From contig JAJYHU010000190.1 of NCBI GenBank assembly GCA_021784615.1, positions 1-6,861 of the forward strand: a DNA stretch of 6,861 nucleotides. Reading direction: 5' to 3'. The stretch comes from Acidobacteriota bacterium. GTDB lineage: Bacteria; Acidobacteriota; Terriglobia; UBA7540. This document shows positions 1 to 5,523 of the stretch, one piece after another. Positions within the stretch are counted from its first letter, which is position 1, and every line of letters begins with the position of its first letter. The notes below the pieces were generated by a model, which saw only the letters and a list, made by a program, of their open reading frames with translations, was not told the origin of the DNA and ran no database searches. Position numbers and translations under genes: made by a program.

Positions 1-1233
1 AAGCTTTTCGTACTGTTGGCACAAGTCCTCGAGTGTTTTCTCAATCTGTTCCGCGTCAGCCCGCTGCTCCTCCAGCAAGACCGAGCATATTTTCCCGCGA
101 TAGAGAGGAGTCAGGGCCTGAAGAAGGTGGTCCCGATTGATGACCGTGTGGTGATAGGAGGCGGCAAATTCGTAAATGGTTTTCACCCACAGTTCTTCGG
201 GAAAATGGAATGTTCTTTCGTCGCTTTGCGAGATCGCCTGGATATCCTTCAGGGTTTCCGGCGAAAGGATCGACTCCAAGATAGCCGCCAGTTGGTCAAC
301 GCCGCTTTGAAACATCAAAAACATCTTTTTTCGGTTGAGCCGCCGGGGCTCAAGCCCCGAACTATACTCAAAACCGAAGATGGGGATCGATTGCGCTTCC
401 GTGCGGGAAAGCCAATAGGATTCCTGGATTTCCAGGCAGCGGAACAGGGCTCCGACAACGCGCTGGATGGTCCCGACGATATTCTGCGCAGAGTTTTTTG
501 CCGCGTGCAAATTCGGTCCGAGAAATGACTGGCACAGCTTGAACCCGTCCACAACCGCGCTGGTGGTCATCCAGACTTCCATGGCCGTGTGCACGACTTC
601 TTCACGCCAGACTTCCTGTTCGAGATAGTGGCAGGCAAGGCGTCCTGAAAAGGCGAATTCACTGCCGACAGGTTCGCGGATCTTAACCCCGTACAAGGCC
701 CGAATCATGGGGGAAATGATGTTTTTGATCAGCAGTCCGTCGAATTTATGGCGATGGTAAATGGGCGTTACCAAATCATACTTTTCCCTGTAAATGGGCC
801 GGACTAATCCCTCGATCCATTCCGGGGTGATGCTTTCGAGGTCGGGGGAGACGATCACACAGGCCTTTGCGCGCAAGAGATCGGCGGCCGCCAGGATGAT
901 GCGGTAGGCATGGCCTGATCCACCGTTCACGCGGTACGGCGTTGTAATCCGGTGAGTGGTGCGGAGCGGCGCTGACGAAAGCAGGCTGCGGAAGTCCCGG
1001 ATGGAAGCGTTCTTGACGATTTCGGGCGTACCGTCGTTCGATCCTCCGTCGGGGTTGATCAACGCGGTCCGCTCGCGGGGGAAATACTTGACTAGGCCGA
1101 TTTGAACGGCGTTCACAACCTGTTCAATGGTGGCGGAATTATTAAAAGTGGGAATACCGATGAGAATGTCGACTTCACCCGCCGCCGTGAGCTGACGCAC
1201 AAACTCATCCGAGAGGAAGCTTTCCTCGGCCAA
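1..1233 (-). CDS. Glycosyltransferase, mannosylglycerate/glucosylglycerate synthase-like (3' end outside window)
   Basis: An open frame of 411 codons without a stop runs off the left edge, so the C-terminus is missing. Start: TTG at 1233 is the first usable initiator after an in-frame TAG at 1254-1252, and GGAGG lies 7 bases upstream. The N-terminal half is a GT-A nucleotide-sugar fold: LIGIPTFNNSATI (residues 24-36), NPDGGSNDGT with Asp62 (60-69), a Gly-rich GGSGHAYR (104-111), then VSPDLESITPEW (128-139), which occupies the DxD metal-site position. Further on are REPVGSEF (186-193), an acceptor-region segment EVVHTAMEVWMTT (212-224), and FLGPNLH ending in His243, which by position matches the metal-binding His of Rhodothermus mannosylglycerate synthase (GT78). 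The C-terminal half is helical and includes PLYRGK (376-381). Known relatives transfer sugar from a nucleotide donor to glycerate-type acceptors in the cytoplasm, giving compatible solutes. It follows treS by 49 bases, suggesting co-transcription. The DxD is altered (Ser-Pro-Asp), so donor, acceptor and activity are uncertain. Glycosyltransferase fold is fairly sure; substrate is a guess. Confidence 0.78.
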   Translation of the reverse strand, partial: MAEESFLSDEFVRQLTAAGEVDILIGIPTFNNSATIEQVVNAVQIGLVKYFPRERTALINPDGGSNDGTPEIVKNASIRDFRSLLSSAPLRTTHRITTPYRVNGGSGHAYRIILAAADLLRAKACVIVSPDLESITPEWIEGLVRPIYREKYDLVTPIYHRHKFDGLLIKNIISPMIRALYGVKIREPVGSEFAFSGRLACHYLEQEVWREEVVHTAMEVWMTTSAVVDGFKLCQSFLGPNLHAAKNSAQNIVGTIQRVVGALFRCLEIQESYWLSRTEAQSIPIFGFEYSSGLEPRRLNRKKMFLMFQSGVDQLAAILESILSPETLKDIQAISQSDERTFHFPEELWVKTIYEFAASYHHTVINRDHLLQALTPLYRGKICSVLLEEQRADAEQIEKTLEDLCQQYEKL

Positions 1234-1240
1234 TGTTATT

Positions 1241-1245
1241 CCTCC
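1241..1245 (-). promoter_or_regulatory. Shine-Dalgarno GGAGG for the TTG-started glycosyltransferase
   Basis: The minus strand reads GGAGGAATAACA then TTG, a perfect GGAGG with 7-base spacing. It decides the start at 1233. The ATG that overlaps it (1247) is out of frame and meets TAA after two more codons, so it cannot be the gene start. Confidence 0.75.
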
Positions 1246-1268
1246 ATAACGCTAGCCGGCAGCAGTGT

Positions 1269-1281
1269 TTCCCTGCGGGAA
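1269..1281 (-). other. Small hairpin directly after the treS stop
   Basis: TTCCC-TGC-GGGAA is a perfect 5-bp stem with a 3-base loop, lying in the 49-base gap between treS and the glycosyltransferase gene. It has no following U-run on the minus strand, so it is not a convincing terminator. At most it is a weak processing or stability element. It could be chance. Confidence 0.25.
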
Positions 1282-1282
1282 C

Positions 1283-2938
1283 TTAGAAACGGCGCAGCCG
1301 GAACCAGTAAAACTGATACGGACCCAAAGTCAAAAGATAAGGGAATTCACCGATGCGGGGGAACGGATTTCCTCCAAACATTTCAATCGGGATGAATCCC
1401 TGCCAGGGACGAAGATCGAGTTCCGCCGCCTGGGCGGCGCTTGAAAGGTTGTTGACTACCAGAACCCTGTTGTTGCCCCACTGGCGGACGTAAGCGAGCA
1501 CCCGGTGATTCGCAGGATTCAAAAACTCAATTGTTCCCCGCCCGAACACCGGACTCGACTTTCGCAAGCGGAGCACCCGGCGCATCCACGACAAAAGGGA
1601 ATGCTCGAACCGCTGTTGCGATAGAACGTTGATGGCCTGGTAGCCATAGACAGGGTTTGAAATCAGCGGAGAAAAAAGCTGCTCAGGGTCGCAGGTCGAG
1701 AAGCCGCCGTTCCAGCCGCCGTTCCACTGCATGGGAGTCCGGACGCCCTTCCGGTCCCCCAGGTAGATGTTGTCCCCCATGCCGATCTCGTCTCCATAAT
1801 AGATGATGGGCGTGCCGGGCAGCGACATCAGCATGGCGGTCATCAGCTCAACCCGCCTGCGGTCGTTGTCCAGCAAGGGAGCCAGCCGCCGGCGGATTCC
1901 GACGTTAAGCTTGGCCGTCTTCTCCTTGGCGTATTCATCGTACATGTAATCGCGCTCTTCATCCGTGACCATCTCCAAGGTTAGTTCATCATGATTGCGA
2001 AGAAAAATGCCCCACTGGCAACCGTCGGGAATCGCGGGGGTCTGCTGTTGAATTTCGATGATCGGCTTGCGGTCCTCCAGCTTGATGGCCATGAACATTC
2101 GCGGCATCAAGGGGAACTGAAACGCCATGTGAAACTCATCGCCATTGGCAAAATACGGAGCGAGATCCGCCGGCCATTGGTTGGCCTCGGCAAGAAGCAT
2201 CCGGTTGGAGAAATTCTCATCGACCCGCCGCCGCAACCACTTGAGCACCTCATGAGTCTCGGGGAGGTTCTCGCACGACGTCCCTTCCCGCTCCACGAGA
2301 TAGGGAACCGCGTCGAGCCGAAAGCCGTCGACGCCCATCTGCAGCCAGAATTTCATCACGTTCCAGATTTCTTCGCGAACCTCCGGATTGTCGTAGTTCA
2401 AATCCGGCTGGTGGCTGAAGAACCGGTGCCAGTAATAGGATTTGGAAACCGGGTCCCAGGCCCAGTTGGACATTTCCGTATCGACAAAAATAATGCGCGC
2501 ATTGCGATAGCGGTCGTCCGTATCGCTCCAGACGTACCAGTTTCGGCGGGGATTATCGGTTGAGCTGCGCGCTTCCTGGAACCACGGGTGTTGATCGGAG
2601 GTGTGGTTGAGCACCAGCTCGGTGATGACCTGCATGCCGCGCCGGTGGGCCTGCTCGAGAAACTCCTGGAAGTCTTCGAGCGTTCCATAGCTCGGGTGCA
2701 CGCTCAGATAGTCCGAAATGTCGTATCCATCGTCTTTCAGCGGGGAAGGATAGAAAGGCAACAGCCAGATTGCCGTGGCCCCCAGCTCCTGGATATGATC
2801 GAGCTTTGCCGTGAGTCCGCGAAAATCCCCGACGCCGTCGCCCGTGCTGTCGTTATAGGCGCGCACGTGAAGCTGGTAAATGATCGCGTCCTTGTACCAC
2901 GTTTGAAGCGTATCTGGACGGTCTTTCATCGGTGCCAC
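1283..2938 (-). CDS. treS: Trehalose synthase (maltose alpha-D-glucosyltransferase), GH13
   Basis: Cytoplasmic enzyme that interconverts maltose and trehalose by intramolecular transglucosylation. The 551-residue protein resembles mycobacterial TreS over its whole length as I recall that sequence. It opens with WYKDAIIYQLHVRAYNDS (14-31), and the (beta/alpha)8 barrel carries all GH13 regions: LVLNHTSD (108-115), GFRLDAVPYL with nucleophile Asp209, LLAEANQ with acid/base Glu251, and LRNHDEL with Asp317. TreS-typical stretches include HRFFSHQPDLNYDNP (171-185), NVGIRRRLAPLLDNDR (345-360) and YYGDEIGMGD (380-389). A beta-sandwich C-domain ends at PYQFYWFRL (540-548). There is no fused maltokinase domain, unlike longer forms. 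Start: GTG at 2938 is the longest frame, with a weak AGGCGAG upstream; ATG at 2929 (residue 4) is an equally good alternative. It is the first gene of a likely two-gene or longer operon with the glycosyltransferase and is divergent from the dehydrogenase gene. Without GlgE or maltokinase visible, whether it makes trehalose or feeds maltose to glycogen cannot be told. Confidence 0.96.
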   Translation of the reverse strand: MAPMKDRPDTLQTWYKDAIIYQLHVRAYNDSTGDGVGDFRGLTAKLDHIQELGATAIWLLPFYPSPLKDDGYDISDYLSVHPSYGTLEDFQEFLEQAHRRGMQVITELVLNHTSDQHPWFQEARSSTDNPRRNWYVWSDTDDRYRNARIIFVDTEMSNWAWDPVSKSYYWHRFFSHQPDLNYDNPEVREEIWNVMKFWLQMGVDGFRLDAVPYLVEREGTSCENLPETHEVLKWLRRRVDENFSNRMLLAEANQWPADLAPYFANGDEFHMAFQFPLMPRMFMAIKLEDRKPIIEIQQQTPAIPDGCQWGIFLRNHDELTLEMVTDEERDYMYDEYAKEKTAKLNVGIRRRLAPLLDNDRRRVELMTAMLMSLPGTPIIYYGDEIGMGDNIYLGDRKGVRTPMQWNGGWNGGFSTCDPEQLFSPLISNPVYGYQAINVLSQQRFEHSLLSWMRRVLRLRKSSPVFGRGTIEFLNPANHRVLAYVRQWGNNRVLVVNNLSSAAQAAELDLRPWQGFIPIEMFGGNPFPRIGEFPYLLTLGPYQFYWFRLRRF

Positions 2939-2957
2939 TCGTCTCGCCTATAATTTT

Positions 2958-2978
2958 GTGCGGTTGCGGCAGCCGCAC
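2958..2978. promoter_or_regulatory. Inverted repeat upstream of treS, candidate operator
   Basis: Arms GTGCGGTTG and CAGCCGCAC pair at 8 of 9 positions around a 3-base centre (CGG). The dyad sits 20 bases upstream of the treS GTG. It also begins 4 bases after a perfect TATAAT on the plus strand (2949-2954), though I find no good -35 for that hexamer. Position and symmetry fit a repressor-binding site in a divergent promoter region, or a hairpin in the treS leader RNA. No regulator gene is present in the window to match it. Confidence 0.35.
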
Positions 2979-3041
2979 GATGCTTGCCCTGCGCCGGAAA
3001 CACCAGACTTGTTATTAAGCCAACGGCTCCCGGCTGCTTGG

Positions 3042-3063
3042 CGGTTACTCTAAATTCTAACCG
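3042..3063. promoter_or_regulatory. Second inverted repeat in the divergent region, candidate operator
   Basis: CGGTTA, then 10 bases of AT-rich spacer, then TAACCG: a perfect 6-bp dyad of 22 bases in all, with about one helical turn and a half between arm centres. It lies between treS and the dehydrogenase gene, about 100 bases from each start. This geometry fits a dimeric transcription factor site. Chance occurrence of a 6-bp dyad with free spacing is not negligible, so support is modest. Confidence 0.3.
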
Positions 3064-3105
3064 ATTCTGAAACCTCAAGGCGCGCTTTTGGAAAGAAATC
3101 CGGTT

Positions 3106-3111
3106 TATGAT
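3106..3111 (+). promoter_or_regulatory. Weak candidate -10 hexamer for the dehydrogenase gene
   Basis: TATGAT at 3106-3111, matching TATAAT at 5 of 6 positions, is 50 bases upstream of the GTG start. No recognisable -35 sits at the right distance, so this is only a suggestion of where transcription might begin. Confidence 0.2.
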
Positions 3112-3150
3112 GAGCAGTAAGAAGGAAAATCTGAATTTTCGAGGCCTGAT

Positions 3151-3156
3151 AAGGAG
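3151..3156 (+). promoter_or_regulatory. Shine-Dalgarno AAGGAG that selects the GTG start at 3162
   Basis: AAGGAG is followed by 5 bases and then GTG. An ATG at 3158, four bases before that GTG, belongs to another frame that ends at 3322 without any recognisable protein. The GTG frame begins directly with a signal peptide, which settles the choice. Confidence 0.65.
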
Positions 3157-3161
3157 AATGC

Positions 3162-4349
3162 GTGAGGACAGCAAAGGTTTTGGCCTTTTTCCTGACGGGG
3201 CTGATTGCGGCGCCATTGGCTTTTGCCCAGGTTACCCATGGGCAGGCTCCCCAACTGCCCCGTCCGTTCATCAAACCCATCGTCGCCAATCCGTCTCAGG
3301 TGAACCCCGCCCCGGGATTTAAGCCCCAGGCGCCCGCGGGTTTTCACGTAACGGTCTTTGCAAGGGGATTCCAGGAGCCCCGGTACCTGGCCGTGGCGCC
3401 GGATGGCGACGTCTTTCTGGCGGATCCGAGAGCAGGTGAAGTGATTGTGCTCGATGATTCCGGCCACGGCGGCGCTTCCCGCCGGCGAACCGTTTTTGCC
3501 CGCGACCTCACGCGGCCCTTCGGAATCGCGTTTCACGAAGACTACGTTTACATTGCCGATACCGATGAAGTCATCCGATTCCGCTACGACCCGAAGACCT
3601 CCAAGCGGCTCGGCAAGCGCCAGCATGTTCTGGACCTCCCGGGCGGCGGTATGCACTGGACGCGAACGGTGGTGTTCGGGAAAAAGATGTTTGTTTCTGC
3701 GGGTGCCGACTGCAACGTCTGTGTGGAATCCGATTCCCGGCGGGCAGCCGTTACGGTTGCCAACCCGGCGGGCGGCGATGCGTCAATTTATTCGAGCGGC
3801 CTGCGGAACGCCGTAGGCCTTGCGATCAATCCCGATACCGGAGAACTTTGGGCGGACGTGAATGAGCGCGACATGCTGGGCGATAACGTGCCTCCGGATT
3901 ATTTCACGCATGTTGCGCCCGGCGGCTTCTACGGATGGCCTTACAGTTATATTGGGAAGCATCTGGATCCCCGGATCAAAGCGCAGCGCCCCGACTTGGT
4001 GGCGAAGGCAATTGTCCCGGACGTACTGCTCGGCCCGCACGTGGCGCCGCTCGAATCCGTTTTCTATATGGGCCGGCAATTTCCAGGCCGGTATCGCCAC
4101 GGAGCTTTCATTGCGGAGCACGGGTCTTGGAACCGCAGCATCCTTTCGGGCTATCAAGTGGTGTTTATTCCTTTTCGCGATGGCCAGCCAAGCGGCGATC
4201 CCTCTACTTTCCTGACCGGCTTTGATCCCAACCCGCACTCGAGAGTGGTGAATGGCCGGCCGGTGGGCGTTGCGGTCGCCAAAGACGGCTCACTGCTGGT
4301 CTCTGACGACGGCGGCAAGGTTATCTGGCGGGTCTCAAGAACCCCATAA
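3162..4349 (+). CDS. Exported PQQ-dependent sugar (sorbosone/glucose-type) dehydrogenase
   Basis: Predicted quinoprotein that oxidises a sugar or sugar aldehyde in the periplasm, passing electrons to the respiratory chain or a soluble carrier. Residues 1-22 are a Sec signal peptide: MRTAK, a hydrophobic core, and AFA before Gln23 as the signal-peptidase site. The mature part reads as a six-bladed beta-propeller of the soluble glucose/L-sorbosone dehydrogenase superfamily: GFHVTVFARGFQEPRYLAVAPDG (60-82, blade 1), PFGIAFHEDYVYIAD (119-133), GGMHWTR with His165 at the position of the catalytic-base His, SGLRNAVGLAINPDTGELW (212-230), GGFYGWPYSY (254-263), AEHGSWNRS with His320 and Arg325 (318-326), and RPVGVAVAKDGSLLVSDD (366-383). 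CNVC (184-187) could form a disulfide after export. At 395 residues the length suits the family. No cytochrome c domain (no CxxCH) is present. Start GTG is fixed by AAGGAG and the signal peptide. It is divergent from treS. PQQ dependence and substrate are inferred from family; no PQQ biosynthesis gene is visible. Confidence 0.88.
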   Translation: MRTAKVLAFFLTGLIAAPLAFAQVTHGQAPQLPRPFIKPIVANPSQVNPAPGFKPQAPAGFHVTVFARGFQEPRYLAVAPDGDVFLADPRAGEVIVLDDSGHGGASRRRTVFARDLTRPFGIAFHEDYVYIADTDEVIRFRYDPKTSKRLGKRQHVLDLPGGGMHWTRTVVFGKKMFVSAGADCNVCVESDSRRAAVTVANPAGGDASIYSSGLRNAVGLAINPDTGELWADVNERDMLGDNVPPDYFTHVAPGGFYGWPYSYIGKHLDPRIKAQRPDLVAKAIVPDVLLGPHVAPLESVFYMGRQFPGRYRHGAFIAEHGSWNRSILSGYQVVFIPFRDGQPSGDPSTFLTGFDPNPHSRVVNGRPVGVAVAKDGSLLVSDDGGKVIWRVSRTP

Positions 4350-4386
4350 CCGGTTTCTGGGGCCGCAAGCCTGTTCGCGTGGCTAG

Positions 4387-4402
4387 GGCAAAAATCTTTG
4401 CC
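4387..4402 (+). other. Short hairpin downstream of the dehydrogenase gene
   Basis: GGCAAA-AATC-TTTGCC forms a 6-bp stem with a 4-base loop, 38 bases after the dehydrogenase stop. No T-run follows on either strand, so it is not a canonical intrinsic terminator. It may mark the 3' end of that transcript or be chance. Confidence 0.25.
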
Positions 4403-4458
4403 GCGCCGCAAACCGATCAGCGCAAGATTCGTTCCTTCCACTCGCGCTCGGACTGCGT

Positions 4459-4464
4459 TAAGAT
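4459..4464 (+). promoter_or_regulatory. Candidate -10 hexamer for the HAD hydrolase gene
   Basis: TAAGAT lies 38 bases before the ATG, within the 152-base gap after the dehydrogenase gene. A -35 box is poor (TTCCAC at 4436-4441, 17-base spacer). The gap would allow the HAD gene its own promoter, but read-through from the dehydrogenase is equally possible. Confidence 0.22.
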
Positions 4465-4501
4465 GCACAGTTTGGCAGATTACAGATAAGGGAAGAAAAC
4501 G

Positions 4502-5389
4502 ATGAATTTTTCAAAAGACCAACTCGTTGCTTTTGCTCCACAGCACAAGTTCTTTGTGGGAATTGATTCTGACGGCTGCGTTTTCGACTCGATGGAGATC
4601 AAGCATAAAGAGTGCTTTATTCCCAACATCATCAAGCACTGGAAGCTTCAGGCCATCTCCAAATACGCGCGCGCCGCGGCCGAGTTCGTCAATCTCTATT
4701 CGAAGTGGCGAGGAACGAATCGCTTTCCGGCTCTCACCAAGACCTTTGAATTGCTGCGCGAGTGGCCCGAGCCGATGCGGCGGGGAATCAAGATTCCGGA
4801 GGTGCCGACTCTTCAGGTGTGGATCAGTTCCGGCCAGGCGCTCGGGAATCCCGCGCTCGCCGCCGAGGTGGCGAAGACCCACGACCCCGTGCTTGAGCAG
4901 ACTCTCGAATGGAGCAAGGCGGTGAACCGCTCGATCGCCGACATGGTGGAAGGCGTGCCTCCTTTTCCCTATTTCCGAGAGAGCGCCGAAAAGCTTTTGG
5001 GCCGGGCGGACATGATCTGCGTCTCAGCGACTCCGGGCGAGGCGCTCGAACGCGAATGGCGCGAGCATGACATTGCCAAGTATGCGGCGGTCATTGCCGG
5101 GCAGGAAATGGGCAGCAAGAAGGAGCATCTGAAGCTGACGACGGCCGGAAAGTATGAAAAGGATTCCGTTCTGATGATTGGCGACGCTCCCGGCGACCTT
5201 GCCGCAGCCCGCGCCAACGGCGCGCTTTTCTATCCCATCAATCCCGGCCACGAAGAAGATTCCTGGCAGCGGTTTTCCCGGGAAGCAATCGACCGCTTCT
5301 TCAGCCGGACCTACGCGGGAGAATACGAAGATTCTCTGCTTGGAGAATTCCATAAGCTCCTGCCGGAAACACCTCCCTGGAAGGCCTAG
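4502..5389 (+). CDS. HAD-superfamily hydrolase, substrate unknown
   Basis: Cytoplasmic, 295 residues, with the four HAD motifs in order: FFVGIDSDGCVFDS (17-30) with nucleophile Asp22 and acid/base Asp24; ICVSATP (172-178) with Ser175; Lys206/Lys207 in GSKKEHL as motif III; and MIGDAPGD (225-232) with Asp228 and Asp232 for Mg2+. The roughly 140 residues between motifs I and II (about 32-170) form a large, mostly helical insert at the C1-cap position, with WRGTNRFPALTKTFELL (69-85) and GVPPFPYFRES (151-161) as the stretches most likely to be conserved. The Asp-x-Asp nucleophile pair points to a phosphatase, not a dehalogenase. No signal peptide or membrane helix. Start: ATG preceded by AAGGGAAG at 4488-4495. 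It follows the dehydrogenase gene on the same strand after 152 bases and converges with mscS. I cannot name the substrate; a sugar phosphate would suit the carbohydrate-related neighbours but that is only context. Confidence 0.85.
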   Translation: MNFSKDQLVAFAPQHKFFVGIDSDGCVFDSMEIKHKECFIPNIIKHWKLQAISKYARAAAEFVNLYSKWRGTNRFPALTKTFELLREWPEPMRRGIKIPEVPTLQVWISSGQALGNPALAAEVAKTHDPVLEQTLEWSKAVNRSIADMVEGVPPFPYFRESAEKLLGRADMICVSATPGEALEREWREHDIAKYAAVIAGQEMGSKKEHLKLTTAGKYEKDSVLMIGDAPGDLAAARANGALFYPINPGHEEDSWQRFSREAIDRFFSRTYAGEYEDSLLGEFHKLLPETPPWKA

Positions 5390-5390
5390 C

Positions 5391-5411
5391 CGGATGCCGA
5401 AAAGGCGTCCG
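5391..5411 (+). terminator. Hairpin right after the HAD gene stop, possible terminator
   Basis: CGGATGCC, loop GAAAA, GGCGTCCG: an 8-bp stem with one T-G wobble, starting two bases after the TAG at 5387-5389. Placement suits a 3'-end structure between convergent genes. The absence of a T-run downstream makes intrinsic termination doubtful. Its last base is also the first base of the palindromic repeat. Confidence 0.35.
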
Positions 5412-5506
5412 TGCGCTGTCATCTCTGCAACGAGGGATCTGTTCTTCGCTCGGGTCCAAAACGGACAAAGCAGATCCTTCGCCTCGCTCAGGATGACGGC
5501 GCGCAC
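5411..5506. repeat. 96-base imperfect palindromic intergenic repeat
   Basis: The element folds on itself in nested arms: GTGCGC (5411-5416) with GCGCAC (5501-5506); GTCATC (5418-5423) with GATGAC (5492-5497); GGATCTG (5435-5441) with CAGATCC (5471-5477); GTCC (5454-5457) with GGAC (5463-5466), closing on a 5-base loop. The minus strand contains GTCATCCTGAGCGAGGCGAA followed by GGATCT, which I recognise as a motif repeated between genes in many bacterial genomes; its translation gives the familiar spurious peptide ILSEAKDL. It fills nearly all of the space between the HAD gene and mscS. It may be a REP-like or MITE-like element, or act as a bidirectional 3'-end structure. No transposase is associated. 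Confidence 0.7.
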
Positions 5507-5523
5507 ACATTCTCAGCCAACGG

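Noticed and set aside
1..6. HindIII site AAGCTT at the very first base
   Set aside because: It could reflect a cloning end, but the same hexamer occurs by chance elsewhere in the window and nothing else supports it.
16..528. Plus-strand open frame of 170 codons opposite the glycosyltransferase
   Set aside because: It is antisense to a frame with clear GT-A motifs and shows no recognisable domain of its own.
1991..2563. Plus-strand open frame of 190 codons within treS
   Set aside because: It is fully antisense to the strongly conserved TreS catalytic domain; such frames arise from GC-biased codon use.
3105..3656. Minus-strand open frame of 183 codons overlapping the dehydrogenase start
   Set aside because: It runs opposite the signal peptide and first propeller blades, has no plausible ribosome binding site and no known motif.
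3783..4238. Minus-strand frame of 151 codons inside the dehydrogenase gene
   Set aside because: Shadow of the sense gene; no domain seen.
5024..5506. Minus-strand frame of 160 codons covering the repeat and the 3' end of the HAD gene
   Set aside because: Its N-terminus (VILSEAKDL) is the translation of the palindromic repeat and the remainder is antisense to the HAD gene.
5301..5510. Minus-strand frame of 69 codons beginning MCARRHPERGEGSA
   Set aside because: Another reading frame of the same repeat; this is a familiar spurious protein type.
5391..5523. CRISPR-like array in the convergent intergenic region
   Set aside because: There is only one palindromic unit, with no evenly spaced direct repeats or spacers.
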